64,000 nt of DNA from positions 44,036 through 108,035 of the forward strand of contig CAKQMB010000009.1 of assembly GCA_934254825.1 (NCBI GenBank), written 5' to 3'. Positions within the stretch are counted from its first letter, which is position 1. Each line of letters opens with the position of its first letter. Position numbers and translations under genes: made by a program. Under the pieces are notes generated by a model. That model was not told the DNA's origin. It saw only the letters and a program-made list of their open reading frames with translations, and ran no database searches. The DNA comes from an uncultured Clostridia bacterium. GTDB taxonomy: Bacteria; Bacillota; Clostridia; Christensenellales; Borkfalkiaceae. This document shows positions 49,887 to 58,030 of the stretch, one piece after another.

Positions 49887-50693
49887 ATGAGCAGATTACT
49901 CAATTTTTTGAAAAATACGGCGTTCTCCGTAACCGAAGCGGAATTCGCCACGGTAGGAGATTTTTGGAAAAATCAGGTGTTTTTCTATAAAAGAGAGCGT
50001 TTATATTACGTTACGGACGGCGAAGCGGATATTATTTTGAAAGAAAAGACCATTCATCTTCAAAAAGGAAGACTTTATCTTATCCCGAGCCATTCCGTTC
50101 TTACGGGAAAATGCAAGGACTTTTTAAGCCATCACTTTATACATTTTCAATTCGACGAGTCGGTTTACAATTTCTTCTACGCGGTTAAACTCAAATCGGA
50201 AGTGGAAGCCGACGAATTCGACGAGCATTATTTTAAAGTCCTCGAAAACTATATGCTCGAACAGGCAAAAGCTCCGCTTTTACCGCAGGCGGAACTCGAA
50301 ATCAACGGCATAATGCAAATTCTCATATCCAAATTTTTGCCGAACATAACGCTGAACGACGATATGATCCAGATGCTCGATATCGTCTCTTACATAGACA
50401 AAAATCTCGACCGCAACATAACCGTCGAGGAACTTGCGAACGTCGCCGCGCTCAACAAGGTTTATTTTTCGAATAAATTCACCAAACATATGGGGGTTTC
50501 GCCGTCACAATTCATAATCAACAGACGGCTCGAAAAAGCTATGGATATGATAAAATATTCCGACCTTAACTTGAAAGAGATCTCGTTTAAAGTCGGATTT
50601 GAGAATAATATGTATTTTTCGAGAATTTTCAAAAAGAAAATCGGCATGACGCCGTCGGAATTCAGACTTAAAGGCGCGAGATCGTCGCACTGA
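49887..50693 (+). CDS. AraC-family transcriptional regulator
   Basis: This 268-residue regulator has an N-terminal cupin-like sensing domain (about 20-120; RLYYVTDGEADIILKEKTIHLQKGRLYLIPSH). The C-terminal double helix-turn-helix (about 168-262) has DRNITVEELANVAALNKVYFSNKFTKHMGVSPSQF and DLNLKEISFKVGFENNMYFSRIFKKKIGMTPSEFR. It is the only plus-strand gene between the glycan and uronate blocks, and it is divergent from the SGNH gene. It very likely controls one or both blocks in response to a sugar. A shared terminator separates it from the convergent KDG kinase. Confidence 0.92.
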   Translation: MSRLLNFLKNTAFSVTEAEFATVGDFWKNQVFFYKRERLYYVTDGEADIILKEKTIHLQKGRLYLIPSHSVLTGKCKDFLSHHFIHFQFDESVYNFFYAVKLKSEVEADEFDEHYFKVLENYMLEQAKAPLLPQAELEINGIMQILISKFLPNITLNDDMIQMLDIVSYIDKNLDRNITVEELANVAALNKVYFSNKFTKHMGVSPSQFIINRRLEKAMDMIKYSDLNLKEISFKVGFENNMYFSRIFKKKIGMTPSEFRLKGARSSH

Positions 50694-50724
50694 AAAATTT
50701 TAGAAATTATCGGAAAATTAAAAC

Positions 50725-50757
50725 GCGCCGCGGAAAACGAAAAGTTTTCCGCGGCGC
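50725..50757. terminator. Bidirectional terminator between araC-type gene and KDG kinase
   Basis: GCGCCGCGGAAAAC (50725-50738) and GTTTTCCGCGGCGC (50744-50757) form a perfect 14-base-pair stem with a five-base loop. AT-rich sequence follows on both sides. It serves the two convergent genes. Confidence 0.85.
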
Positions 50758-50806
50758 AAATTATTTGTGCGTTTTTTCGAATTTTAAAATTATTTCGGCT
50801 TCTTCT

Positions 50807-51826
50807 TTATCTCTGCACTCTTCCGCTTGCGTTTCCGCCCGCGAGGGCTTCGACCTCCGCTACGGAGACCATATTGTAATCGCCCTCTATCGAATGTTTA
50901 AGGCACGAAGCCGCAACAGCGAATTCGATCGTTTTCTGCGCGTCGTAACCGTTTAAAAGCGAATAGATAAGTCCGCCGCCGAAGCTGTCTCCGCCGCCGA
51001 CTCTGTCCACGATGTGCATTGCGTATTTCTTCGAAAATACCGCTTCGCCGTCCGAGTAAAGCATTGCCGACCAGTTATTGTCGTTTGCCGACAAACTTTC
51101 TCTGAGTGTTATCGCAACGCCTTTGAAACCAAATCTTTCGGTAAGCTTTCTGGCAACCGATATGTAGCCGTTTCTGTCGAGTTTGCCCGTGTTTATGTCT
51201 GTGTTGTCCGCCTCTATTCCGAAAACGTCTTTCGCGTCCTCTTCGTTCGCGATGCAATAATCGACGTATTTGCAAACTTCGCCCATAACTTTGCCCGCCT
51301 TTTCTTTGCTCCAAAGTTTTTTACGGAAATTAAGGTCGCAGGAAATCGTTATTCCCTTCTCCTTGGCTTTTTTGCAGGCTTCGAGAGTTATTTTTGCGGT
51401 TTCGTCCGAAAGGGCGGGAGTGATACCTGTGAAATGAAACCAGTTCACCCCGTCGAAAATCTTGTCCCAGTCGAAATCCTCGGCTTTTGCCGCGGCTATC
51501 GCCGAACCCGCTCTGTCGTAAATAACTTTGCTCGGGCGTTGACTTGCGCCTTTTTCGCAATAATATATACCTACTCTGTCTCCGCCGCGGACGATCTTTG
51601 TCGTGTCGACTCCGAATTTTCTTAAACTGTTGACCGCCGCCTGACCTATTTCGTGCGCGGGAAGTTTGCTCACGAACGCGCAATCCACGCCGTAATTGGC
51701 AAGGCTCACCGCGACGTTTGCTTCCGCTCCGCCGAACGTGGCTTCGTACTTTTCGCTCTGAACGAATCTGAGATAATTTTCGGGAGCGAGCCTGAGCATT
51801 ACCTCGCCGAACGTTACAACTTTCAT
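50807..51826 (-). CDS. kdgK: 2-keto-3-deoxygluconate kinase (PfkB family)
   Basis: This 339-residue PfkB-family sugar kinase phosphorylates 2-keto-3-deoxygluconate to KDPG in hexuronate breakdown. It shows MLRLAPENYLRFVQ and FGGAEANVAVSLANYG at the N-terminus and the RVGGGDSFGGGLIYSLLNG motif (catalytic Asp) near residue 285. The assignment as KDG kinase comes from the KDPG aldolase encoded just upstream and the mannonate dehydratase of the same cluster. It begins one base after the aldolase stop. AGAGGTG precedes the ATG. Confidence 0.88.
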   Translation of the reverse strand: MKVVTFGEVMLRLAPENYLRFVQSEKYEATFGGAEANVAVSLANYGVDCAFVSKLPAHEIGQAAVNSLRKFGVDTTKIVRGGDRVGIYYCEKGASQRPSKVIYDRAGSAIAAAKAEDFDWDKIFDGVNWFHFTGITPALSDETAKITLEACKKAKEKGITISCDLNFRKKLWSKEKAGKVMGEVCKYVDYCIANEEDAKDVFGIEADNTDINTGKLDRNGYISVARKLTERFGFKGVAITLRESLSANDNNWSAMLYSDGEAVFSKKYAMHIVDRVGGGDSFGGGLIYSLLNGYDAQKTIEFAVAASCLKHSIEGDYNMVSVAEVEALAGGNASGRVQR

Positions 51827-51827
51827 T

Positions 51828-52409
51828 TTATTTCACCTCTTTTAAGATTTCGTTGATTTTTTTACAGTTTTCGGCAATATCGCCTTTCATCATAAACGAC
51901 CCGCCGACGGCATAAATCTTATCGAATTCGAGAAACTCTTTAAGATTTGTCAGATCCACGCCGCCCGTGGGAATAAATCTGATCTGCGGGAACGGACCCG
52001 ACAAAGCCTTTAACGCTTTAAGTCCGCCGTAAACGTTTGCGGGGAAGAATTTCAAAGTGGTAAGCCCGAGTTCCAGAGCTTCCATGATTTCGGTCGGCGT
52101 TACGCAACCGGGGAAATAATCGATACCGTTTGCCGTACATATTTCGGCAACTTCTTTGGAAAGACCGGGAGACACGATAAATTTCGCGCCCGCGTTCAAC
52201 GCCTCAACGCACTGCTGACCGTTGATAACCGTTCCCGCGCCGATATTCATATCGGGGAAAAGCGACGTTCCGAGGCTTATCGCTTCCGCGGCGCAAGCCG
52301 TTCTGAACGTTATTTCGGCGGTGTTAATTCCGCCCTCTCTTAACGCGGACAAAGTTTTTTCCGTGTCCGCCAAATCCTTGATTACCACTACGGGTACTAT
52401 TTTATCCAT
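51828..52409 (-). CDS. eda: KDPG/KHG aldolase
   Basis: This 193-residue class I aldolase splits 2-keto-3-deoxy-6-phosphogluconate into pyruvate and glyceraldehyde-3-phosphate. It has the family length and motifs: NTAEITFRTACAAEAI (catalytic Glu), IGAGTVINGQQCVEALNAGAKFIVSPG, FPGCVTPTEI, the Schiff-base lysine in LKFFPANVYGG, and FIPTGGVDLTN. It precedes KDG kinase directly and completes the Ashwell-type uronate route. AGAGGA precedes the ATG. Confidence 0.94.
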   Translation of the reverse strand: MDKIVPVVVIKDLADTEKTLSALREGGINTAEITFRTACAAEAISLGTSLFPDMNIGAGTVINGQQCVEALNAGAKFIVSPGLSKEVAEICTANGIDYFPGCVTPTEIMEALELGLTTLKFFPANVYGGLKALKALSGPFPQIRFIPTGGVDLTNLKEFLEFDKIYAVGGSFMMKGDIAENCKKINEILKEVK

Positions 52410-52427
52410 TGTTTTATCCTCTTTATT

Positions 52428-52742
52428 TTAATTCTTGAAGAATATAAGGTACGACAAATAACTTGCCGAAGAAACGACAACCGCGATAAGCGCGATCGCG
52501 ATTATCAGACACGCCGTTTTGAAAAAAGCGTTCGCAAAACTGCTCCAAAGCAAAATTTCGGATATAATGCCCGAAATCGCCCCTGCGCCGTAGCACATTA
52601 AACCGATCGGAATTAAAACCACGCCGACCACGGCTTCCGCCGCGTCTTCTATATGCGTCGCGGAATACAGAATATATGTTCCGAAACAAAACGCAATGAC
52701 CGAAACGGCGAAAAGTATTATTCCAGTAATAAATTTACCCAT
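52428..52742 (-). CDS. Small membrane protein, uronate cluster copy 3
   Basis: This 104-residue protein has about three hydrophobic helices (residues 5-28, 36-62, 74-100) and few charged residues. It shares length, helix layout and the sequence style of two neighbours at 52783 and 53130 (for example GKFITGIILFAVSVIAFCFGTYIL beside the FF/IxG-x-LFFG pattern of the others), but is the most diverged. No family is recognised. It lies 18 bases before the KDPG aldolase in the same operon. The ATG has AAGGATT upstream. Transport or membrane-regulatory roles are possible but unsupported. Confidence 0.7.
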   Translation of the reverse strand: MGKFITGIILFAVSVIAFCFGTYILYSATHIEDAAEAVVGVVLIPIGLMCYGAGAISGIISEILLWSSFANAFFKTACLIIAIALIAVVVSSASYLSYLIFFKN

Positions 52743-52782
52743 AATCCTTGTTTTGCTTCAAATGCGATTTTCTATACTCAAT

Positions 52783-53100
52783 TCAGTTAGCCGCTATCAC
52801 TCGCAATACTATTCCTGCCGTCATAAGACACAAACAAACGACAGCTAAAACTATGCTCAACGGTTTATAAGCCCCTGTTTTGACGATTACGTTTTTCCAG
52901 AACATTATCTCGGCAAAAACGCCGAACAATTCAAACGCGATATACGGTACAAAAAACAGCAAAGCGGCAAATCCCGACATAAAAGAACCGCCTTCGCCTT
53001 TTGTTCTCATAATACTTTCCCAAAAGGTCAGCGTTACCAAAAACAAAAGAACCGCAATACCGAAAAATAAGACTCCTGTAAAAAACTCGTCTTTTTTCAT
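52783..53100 (-). CDS. Small membrane protein, uronate cluster copy 2
   Basis: This protein of 105 residues starts MKKDEFFTGVLFFGIAVLLFLVTLTFWESIMR. It has three hydrophobic helices and ends ...YKPLSIVLAVVCLCLMTAGIVLRVIAAN. It aligns along its whole length with the upstream neighbour (MKKDEFMIGIIFLGI, FxDGIMR, YKPLSAVLAGICLGL, IAFRIMAVN), so they are tandem duplicates. I start at ATG 53100 because GGGGA lies six bases upstream; a TTG start would add four residues. Function is unknown. Confidence 0.75.
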   Translation of the reverse strand: MKKDEFFTGVLFFGIAVLLFLVTLTFWESIMRTKGEGGSFMSGFAALLFFVPYIAFELFGVFAEIMFWKNVIVKTGAYKPLSIVLAVVCLCLMTAGIVLRVIAAN

Positions 53101-53129
53101 TATTTTCCCCAAATCTCCATACCGAAAAT

Positions 53130-53450
53130 TTAATTAACCGCCATTATGCGAAAAGCTATTCCCGAACTTACAAGTCCCAGACAAATCCCGGCTAAAACCG
53201 CGCTTAACGGCTTATACACCCCGTCTTTATCGAATATGTTTTTTCCAAGCATAATTACTCCGATCGCCCCGCTTCCGAGAAGAAAGAAATAATATACCCA
53301 AAAAAACAAAGGAATAATCGCCATCATCAAAGAGCCTTCTCCGCTCGCTTTCATTCTCATAATGCCGTCAAAAAAACTTAACGTTCCAAAAAACGCAAAA
53401 ATCGTAATACCTAAAAATATTATTCCGATCATAAATTCGTCTTTTTTCAT
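53130..53450 (-). CDS. Small membrane protein, uronate cluster copy 1
   Basis: This protein of 106 residues starts MKKDEFMIGIIFLGITIFAFFGTLSFFDGIMRMK. It has three hydrophobic helices and the conserved tail GVYKPLSAVLAGICLGLVSSGIAFRIMAVN shared with the next gene. Two adjacent ATG codons are possible; spacing from GAGGGG favours the second (53450). It lies between the SDR oxidoreductase and copy 2. I recognise no family; three such paralogues in one sugar-acid operon are unusual. Confidence 0.75.
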   Translation of the reverse strand: MKKDEFMIGIIFLGITIFAFFGTLSFFDGIMRMKASGEGSLMMAIIPLFFWVYYFFLLGSGAIGVIMLGKNIFDKDGVYKPLSAVLAGICLGLVSSGIAFRIMAVN

Positions 53451-53501
53451 CATTTTCCCCTCAGACCGCGAAATAATTTTTCGTCGGTCGCTCAATATTT
53501 T

Positions 53502-54332
53502 TTAAACTCCCGAGTACGCCGAAAAACCTCCGTCTACGGGAATTACCGTACCGGTTACGAAACCGCTCGCTTCGTCCGAGCAAAGCCAGAGAAGACAGCC
53601 TAAAAGATCGCTTATTTCCCCGAATTTGCGCATAGGCGTCGCCGCGAGAATTTTACCCGTTCTGGGCGTGGGCGTTCCGTCTTCGTTGAACAAAAGACCT
53701 CTGTTCTGATTTGTCACGAAAAATCCCGGAGCGATCGCGTTGCAACGGATATTGCACGGCGCGAAATGAACGGCGAGCCACTGCGTGAAGTTCGAAACAC
53801 CCGCTTTCGCCGCGGAATATGCGGGAATTTTGGTAAGCGGACGATATGCGTTCATAGACGAAATGTTGATTATGTTTCCGCCCGTTTTAACCATTCCTTT
53901 CGCAAAAACCTGCGTTACGAGAAACGCCGAAGTTATGTTAAGGTCGAAAACGAATTTAAGCCCGCTTTCGTCGAGAGCGAAAAAGTCCTTCACTCCCTCC
54001 GTGTCGGGGAACATATATTCGTTGTCGCAAGTGGCTTTCGGATTGTTTCCGCCCGCGCCGTTTATGAGAATATCGACTTTGCCGAACGACTCTATAACCG
54101 TTTCGTAAGCCGACAAAATACTTTCCTTATCAAGACAGTTACAACGGATAGCAATCGCATTATCGCCGATTTCGTTTGCGATTTTTTCGGCGGCGTCGTA
54201 ATTGATATCCAAAAGAGCGACGTTTGCTCCGCAATTTGCCAGAGCTTTGGCGAATTCTCCGCAGATAATTCCGCCCGCGCCCGTTATCGCAACCGTTTTA
54301 CTTGTTAAATCTATATCGAATGGTAATTTCAT
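53502..54332 (-). CDS. SDR-family oxidoreductase, probable D-mannonate (fructuronate) oxidoreductase
   Basis: This 276-residue short-chain dehydrogenase has the NAD(P)-binding TGAGGIICGEFAKALA near residue 17, the NGAGGN motif, the catalytic serine in NIINISSMNAY, and the Tyr-x-x-x-Lys pair in PAYSAAKAG. Position next to mannonate dehydratase favours reduction of fructuronate to mannonate. A KduD/DhuD-type role on unsaturated uronate products is the main alternative, given the RpiB-family isomerase in the locus. The start at ATG 54332 has GAGGTG upstream; the longer frame adds three residues without support. Confidence 0.85.
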   Translation of the reverse strand: MKLPFDIDLTSKTVAITGAGGIICGEFAKALANCGANVALLDINYDAAEKIANEIGDNAIAIRCNCLDKESILSAYETVIESFGKVDILINGAGGNNPKATCDNEYMFPDTEGVKDFFALDESGLKFVFDLNITSAFLVTQVFAKGMVKTGGNIINISSMNAYRPLTKIPAYSAAKAGVSNFTQWLAVHFAPCNIRCNAIAPGFFVTNQNRGLLFNEDGTPTPRTGKILAATPMRKFGEISDLLGCLLWLCSDEASGFVTGTVIPVDGGFSAYSGV

Positions 54333-54408
54333 TTTGCACCTCATTTTTTATTCTTTTTTATTGTACTACCTAAAAAACGATTAGTCGACCGTAAGGCAAG
54401 GCGCGCGC

Positions 54409-54462
54409 CGCTTTTTAAAAGGGAGTGACCTTCGTGGTCACAGGAATTTTAAAAAGCAAGCG
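54409..54462. repeat. Compound hairpin between uxuA and the SDR gene
   Basis: An inner stem GTGACC-TTCGT-GGTCAC (54425-54441) is nested in an outer stem GCTTTTTAAAA / TTTTAAAAAGC (54410-54420 with 54447-54457). The flank before it is very G+C rich (GGCGCGCGCCG). It lies inside the uronate operon, in a 155-base gap with no frame. It may be a repeat of the REP type or an mRNA-processing element. Confidence 0.6.
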
Positions 54463-54487
54463 GAACGCTGCATCACGGGATGAATAA

Positions 54488-55516
54488 TCATTTTTTTGTA
54501 ACCGCCTCGAAAACGCCCTGTAAATACGCAGCGCCTAACGCTCTGTCATAAAGTCCGTAACCGGGTTTAGCGTCCTCGCCCCAAATGTTTCTGCCGTGAT
54601 CGGGGCGGAGATATCCGTCGAACCCGTTTTCGACGAGGGCTTTAACGATAGAATAAATATCCACGTTACCTTCGCTCGTCTGATGTCCGTTTTCGTAAAA
54701 ATCGGTTTCAGAGGTGTACTTCAACTGTCTTAAATGCGCGAAATAAATTCTCTTAGCGTACTTTGCCGCCATTTTAGGCAAATCGTTGAATCTTCCCGCG
54801 CCGAGACTGCCCGTGCAGAACGTTATTCCGTTATGCGGATCGGGTACGGCGGCGAAAAGCCTGTCGTAATCCTCTTCTCTGCCGACAATTCTCGGAAGTC
54901 CGAAAATATCCCACGGCGGATCGTCCGGGTGAATAGCCATATTCACCCCCGCCTCCTCGCAGGCGGGCATTATCGCGTTAAGGAAATAAACGAGATTTTC
55001 GAAAAGTTTCTCGTGAGTCATTCCCTCGTAGCTTTTTAAAAGTCTGTTAAGCTGTTCGGGCGTGTAACTTTCGTCCCAACCCGGGAGCCTTAAATTATGC
55101 TTATCGAGCTTTTTGAAATCGGCTTCGCTGTAAGAAAGCGAGGTCGAACCGTCGGTATGCTTGTAGTAAAGGTTCGTTCTGAACCAGTCGAACACGGGCA
55201 TAAAGTTGTAGCAAACGCATTTTACGCCGACCTTGCCGCAATTTATGATATTCTGCTTATAAGCCTCGATATACTTGTCTCTCGACGGAAGACCGAGCTT
55301 TATGTCCTCGTGTACGGGAATACTCTCGATAACTTCCATTTCGAGACCCGCGTCGTTTGCGAGTTTTTTAAGTTTTTCGAGCTTCTCCACGCTCCACACG
55401 TTGCCGACGGGTTCGTCGTAAACGGCGGTAACGACGCCTGTCATTCCCTGAATTTGTTTGATGTAATTAAGCGGTATGCAATCGTTTTCGCCATACCACC
55501 GAAACGTCATCTTCAT
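54488..55516 (-). CDS. uxuA: Mannonate dehydratase
   Basis: This 342-residue enzyme converts D-mannonate to 2-keto-3-deoxygluconate. Family features include MTFRWYGENDCIPLNYIKQIQGMTGVVTAVYDEPVG at the N-terminus, a CVCYNFMPVFDWFRT segment near residue 105, NMAIHPDDPPWDIFGLPRIVG near residue 205, and YLRPDHGRNIWGE near residue 305. It is the first gene of the minus-strand uronate operon, with AAGGAAAAAG before the ATG and a consensus promoter upstream. No uronate isomerase (uxaC) is in the window. Confidence 0.96.
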   Translation of the reverse strand: MKMTFRWYGENDCIPLNYIKQIQGMTGVVTAVYDEPVGNVWSVEKLEKLKKLANDAGLEMEVIESIPVHEDIKLGLPSRDKYIEAYKQNIINCGKVGVKCVCYNFMPVFDWFRTNLYYKHTDGSTSLSYSEADFKKLDKHNLRLPGWDESYTPEQLNRLLKSYEGMTHEKLFENLVYFLNAIMPACEEAGVNMAIHPDDPPWDIFGLPRIVGREEDYDRLFAAVPDPHNGITFCTGSLGAGRFNDLPKMAAKYAKRIYFAHLRQLKYTSETDFYENGHQTSEGNVDIYSIVKALVENGFDGYLRPDHGRNIWGEDAKPGYGLYDRALGAAYLQGVFEAVTKK

Positions 55517-55562
55517 AGTGCTTTTTCCTTATTGCGAGGGCGATTTGCCCCGATTTGCTTAT

Positions 55563-55591
55563 AGTATACTTTTATTATAAAGTTTAGTCAA
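55563..55591 (-). promoter_or_regulatory. Promoter of the uronate operon
   Basis: On the minus strand TTGACT (55586-55591) and TATACT (55563-55568) lie 17 bases apart. A small hairpin GGGC-AAATC-GCCC lies in the leader between the start point and uxuA and could be an operator. Confidence 0.8.
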
Positions 55592-55680
55592 TGCTTTTTA
55601 CGAAAAAACACACTATTTAACAAATTTAGGATAAGATTGAACATATATCCGTCCGACGCTTGCCGACCGTAACGCGCCGT

Positions 55681-55709
55681 TTGACTAAATATGCCGTTTT
55701 TGGTAAAAT
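55681..55709 (+). promoter_or_regulatory. Promoter of the spermidine-synthase-like gene
   Basis: TTGACT (55681-55686) and TAAAAT (55704-55709) lie 17 bases apart, 31 bases before the ATG at 55741. Confidence 0.78.
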
Positions 55710-55740
55710 ACAAATATTGAAATTTTAAAGGAGACTTAAA

Positions 55741-57357
55741 ATGGAACGTCCGATACTCAAAAACAAAATATTTTTGTATCTGACCGAGTTTTTCTCGGGT
55801 ATGTCCGTTATGGCGGTGGAACTCGGCGCAAGCAGACTGCTGGCTCCCTATTTCAGTTCTTCGCAGATCGTATGGACGATTATCATCGGAACGATTATGA
55901 TCGCGATGGCTCTCGGAAACATTTACGGCGGAAAAGCGGCGGACAAAAATCCCGACCCCGATAAACTGTACGGAAGAATAATAATCGCCTCGATATGGAT
56001 CGCGCTTATTCCCGTTCTCGGAAAATATATAATTCTCGGCATTTCGGGACTGCTTATTCTTACCGTAAGCACGAATTTCCTTGTGATCGCGGCTTTTGCG
56101 GCGTGTATGGTGATTTTCGTGTTCCCTCTGTTTCTGCTCGGAACGGTTACGCCGTGCCTTGTTAAATATTCGGTGGACTCTCTCAACGAAAACGGAAAAA
56201 CAGTCGGATATTTGAACGCTTCTAACACCATCGGAAGCATTATCGGAACTTTCGTGCCTACGTTTATCACTATACCCGCGGTCGGCACGTCCGTCACGTT
56301 CCTTATTTTTGCGGGAATACTCTTGGTTCTCTCGGCGGTTTATTTTATTTCGTCGAAAATAAACATGATGAAAATCAAAAAACTGCCCGTCGCAATTCTT
56401 ATTTTCATTTTAAGCTGCATATTCGGACATAACGGAAGTTTCGCTTTCTGGCAGGACGACCTCACATACGAGGGAGAGTCGGTTTATAACTATCTTCAAG
56501 TTTACGAAGACGACAGGCAGGTATCGCTTTCGACGAACGTTATTTTCGGCGTGCAATCGGTATACCTCAAACAAGGCTCGCTCACGGGTATGTATTACGA
56601 CTACGCCTTAGCGGCGCCGTTTATGTCGGGAGTTTACGAAAACAAAAGCAACGATATGCTCATTCTCGGAATGGGAACGGGAACTTACGCCACTCAATGC
56701 GAAAAATATTTCGCAGGTTGCAAAATGAATATCGAAGGCGTTGAAATCGACGAAAAGATTACCGAGCTTTCCAAAAAATACTTTCATGCTTCCGACGACG
56801 TGAAAGTTACGACTTACGACGGAAGAGCTTACCTTAACGCGACAGATAAAAAATACGACGTGATTATGGTAGACGCCTATCAGGACATTACAATTCCGTT
56901 TCAGATGTCTTCCGCGGAGTTTTTCACGCTCGTTAAAAACCACCTTAAACCGGGCGGCGTTATGGTCGTTAATATGAACATGCGCGGAAGCGGAGAAGGG
57001 TCGATAAACGATTATCTCTCGGACACTATTGCAAGCGTTTTTTCCGAGGTTTACACCGCAGACGTTAAAAATACGACGAACAGAGAGCTTTTCGCTTCCG
57101 ATAACGCCGAAATGCTCGGCTCGTTTGCCGCCAATCTGGAAAAAGAAAATAATCTCGCGCTGAAAGCAATCATGCAGAACGTGAGCGATGAACTTAAAGA
57201 ATACAAAAGCAGTAAAAAATACATTCTCACGGACGACAAAGCTCCCGTCGAACTTCTCGGAATGAGAGTTATCGACGAAATGATCTCGGACGAAATATCG
57301 TATTACAAGAAAATCTTTAAAGAAAAAGGACTTAAAGGTCTGCTCGAAAGTTTCTGA
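55741..57357 (+). CDS. Membrane-fused spermidine-synthase-like protein
   Basis: This 538-residue protein joins about six or seven membrane helices (residues 10-225) to a soluble class I methyltransferase-like fold (about 240-500). The soluble part has MLILGMGTGTYATQCEKYFAG (cofactor loop), VEGVEIDEKITELSKKYF and YDVIMVDAYQDITIPFQM, the pattern of polyamine aminopropyltransferases. N-terminal motifs MAVELGASRLLAPYF and LGNIYGGKAADK are typical of the fused MFS/spermidine-synthase family. The true substrate of this fused group is uncertain. AAAGGAG precedes the ATG. It stands alone with its own promoter. Confidence 0.86.
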   Translation: MERPILKNKIFLYLTEFFSGMSVMAVELGASRLLAPYFSSSQIVWTIIIGTIMIAMALGNIYGGKAADKNPDPDKLYGRIIIASIWIALIPVLGKYIILGISGLLILTVSTNFLVIAAFAACMVIFVFPLFLLGTVTPCLVKYSVDSLNENGKTVGYLNASNTIGSIIGTFVPTFITIPAVGTSVTFLIFAGILLVLSAVYFISSKINMMKIKKLPVAILIFILSCIFGHNGSFAFWQDDLTYEGESVYNYLQVYEDDRQVSLSTNVIFGVQSVYLKQGSLTGMYYDYALAAPFMSGVYENKSNDMLILGMGTGTYATQCEKYFAGCKMNIEGVEIDEKITELSKKYFHASDDVKVTTYDGRAYLNATDKKYDVIMVDAYQDITIPFQMSSAEFFTLVKNHLKPGGVMVVNMNMRGSGEGSINDYLSDTIASVFSEVYTADVKNTTNRELFASDNAEMLGSFAANLEKENNLALKAIMQNVSDELKEYKSSKKYILTDDKAPVELLGMRVIDEMISDEISYYKKIFKEKGLKGLLESF

Positions 57358-57466
57358 TCTTTAAAAAATTTACATAATTCGGTTTTTATGCGGTAAACTA
57401 AGGGTAGTTACAGGCAAGCGGTTCAAATTTATAAAATCTTAAACCGCAACGTTAAGGAGTCGAATT

Positions 57467-58009
57467 ATGAAAGATACAGGAATCGTAAGAAGAATAGACG
57501 TTCTCGGAAGAGTCGTTATCCCTAAGGAAATAAGAAAAACTCTCAAAATGAACGAGGGCGACCCCGTGGAAATTTACACCGAAAAGGACTCGCTCGTCGT
57601 TAAAAAATATTCGCCCGTGAAAACGCTCGGCGGTTCGCTCGACTGCGCGGCGGAGAGCTTAGCCAAATGCACCGGACACGCGGTTATCGTCTGCGACGAA
57701 TCGAATTACCTCTCGGCGGCGGGCGTAAACGCAAAAGAGCTTGTCGGAAACAAGATTTCAAAAGCCGTCGAAGAACTGCTCGGCAAAAAGAAAACGCTCG
57801 TCGTGAACAGATCGGAAGGCGGCGCGCCGATCGATATACTCGGCGGCGACAGACTCAATTTCGCAAATCAGTTATTTATGCCCGTTAAATCGGGCGAAGA
57901 GATAATAGGAGGACTTATCGTGGCGGACAAGGTAAAAGACAGCCCGATTACCTCGTCCGACATAAACCTCGCAATGCTCACCGCAGAGTTCATCGCGGCG
58001 CATTTTTAA
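57467..58009 (+). CDS. spoVT: Stage V sporulation transcription factor SpoVT
   Basis: This 180-residue regulator has an N-terminal AbrB-type swapped-hairpin DNA-binding domain (KDTGIVRRIDVLGRVVIPKEIRKTLKMNEGDPVEIY, residues 2-37). A C-terminal GAF-like domain follows (about 55-180). Length and sequence match SpoVT, which controls late forespore genes. It lies directly ahead of the SpoVB-like flippase, as in Bacillus and Clostridium. TAAGGAG precedes the ATG. Its presence argues for a spore-forming ancestry, though sporulation of this organism cannot be judged from one gene. Confidence 0.93.
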   Translation: MKDTGIVRRIDVLGRVVIPKEIRKTLKMNEGDPVEIYTEKDSLVVKKYSPVKTLGGSLDCAAESLAKCTGHAVIVCDESNYLSAAGVNAKELVGNKISKAVEELLGKKKTLVVNRSEGGAPIDILGGDRLNFANQLFMPVKSGEEIIGGLIVADKVKDSPITSSDINLAMLTAEFIAAHF

Positions 58010-58030
58010 GCAGATTTCAGTCGTTTTCGA

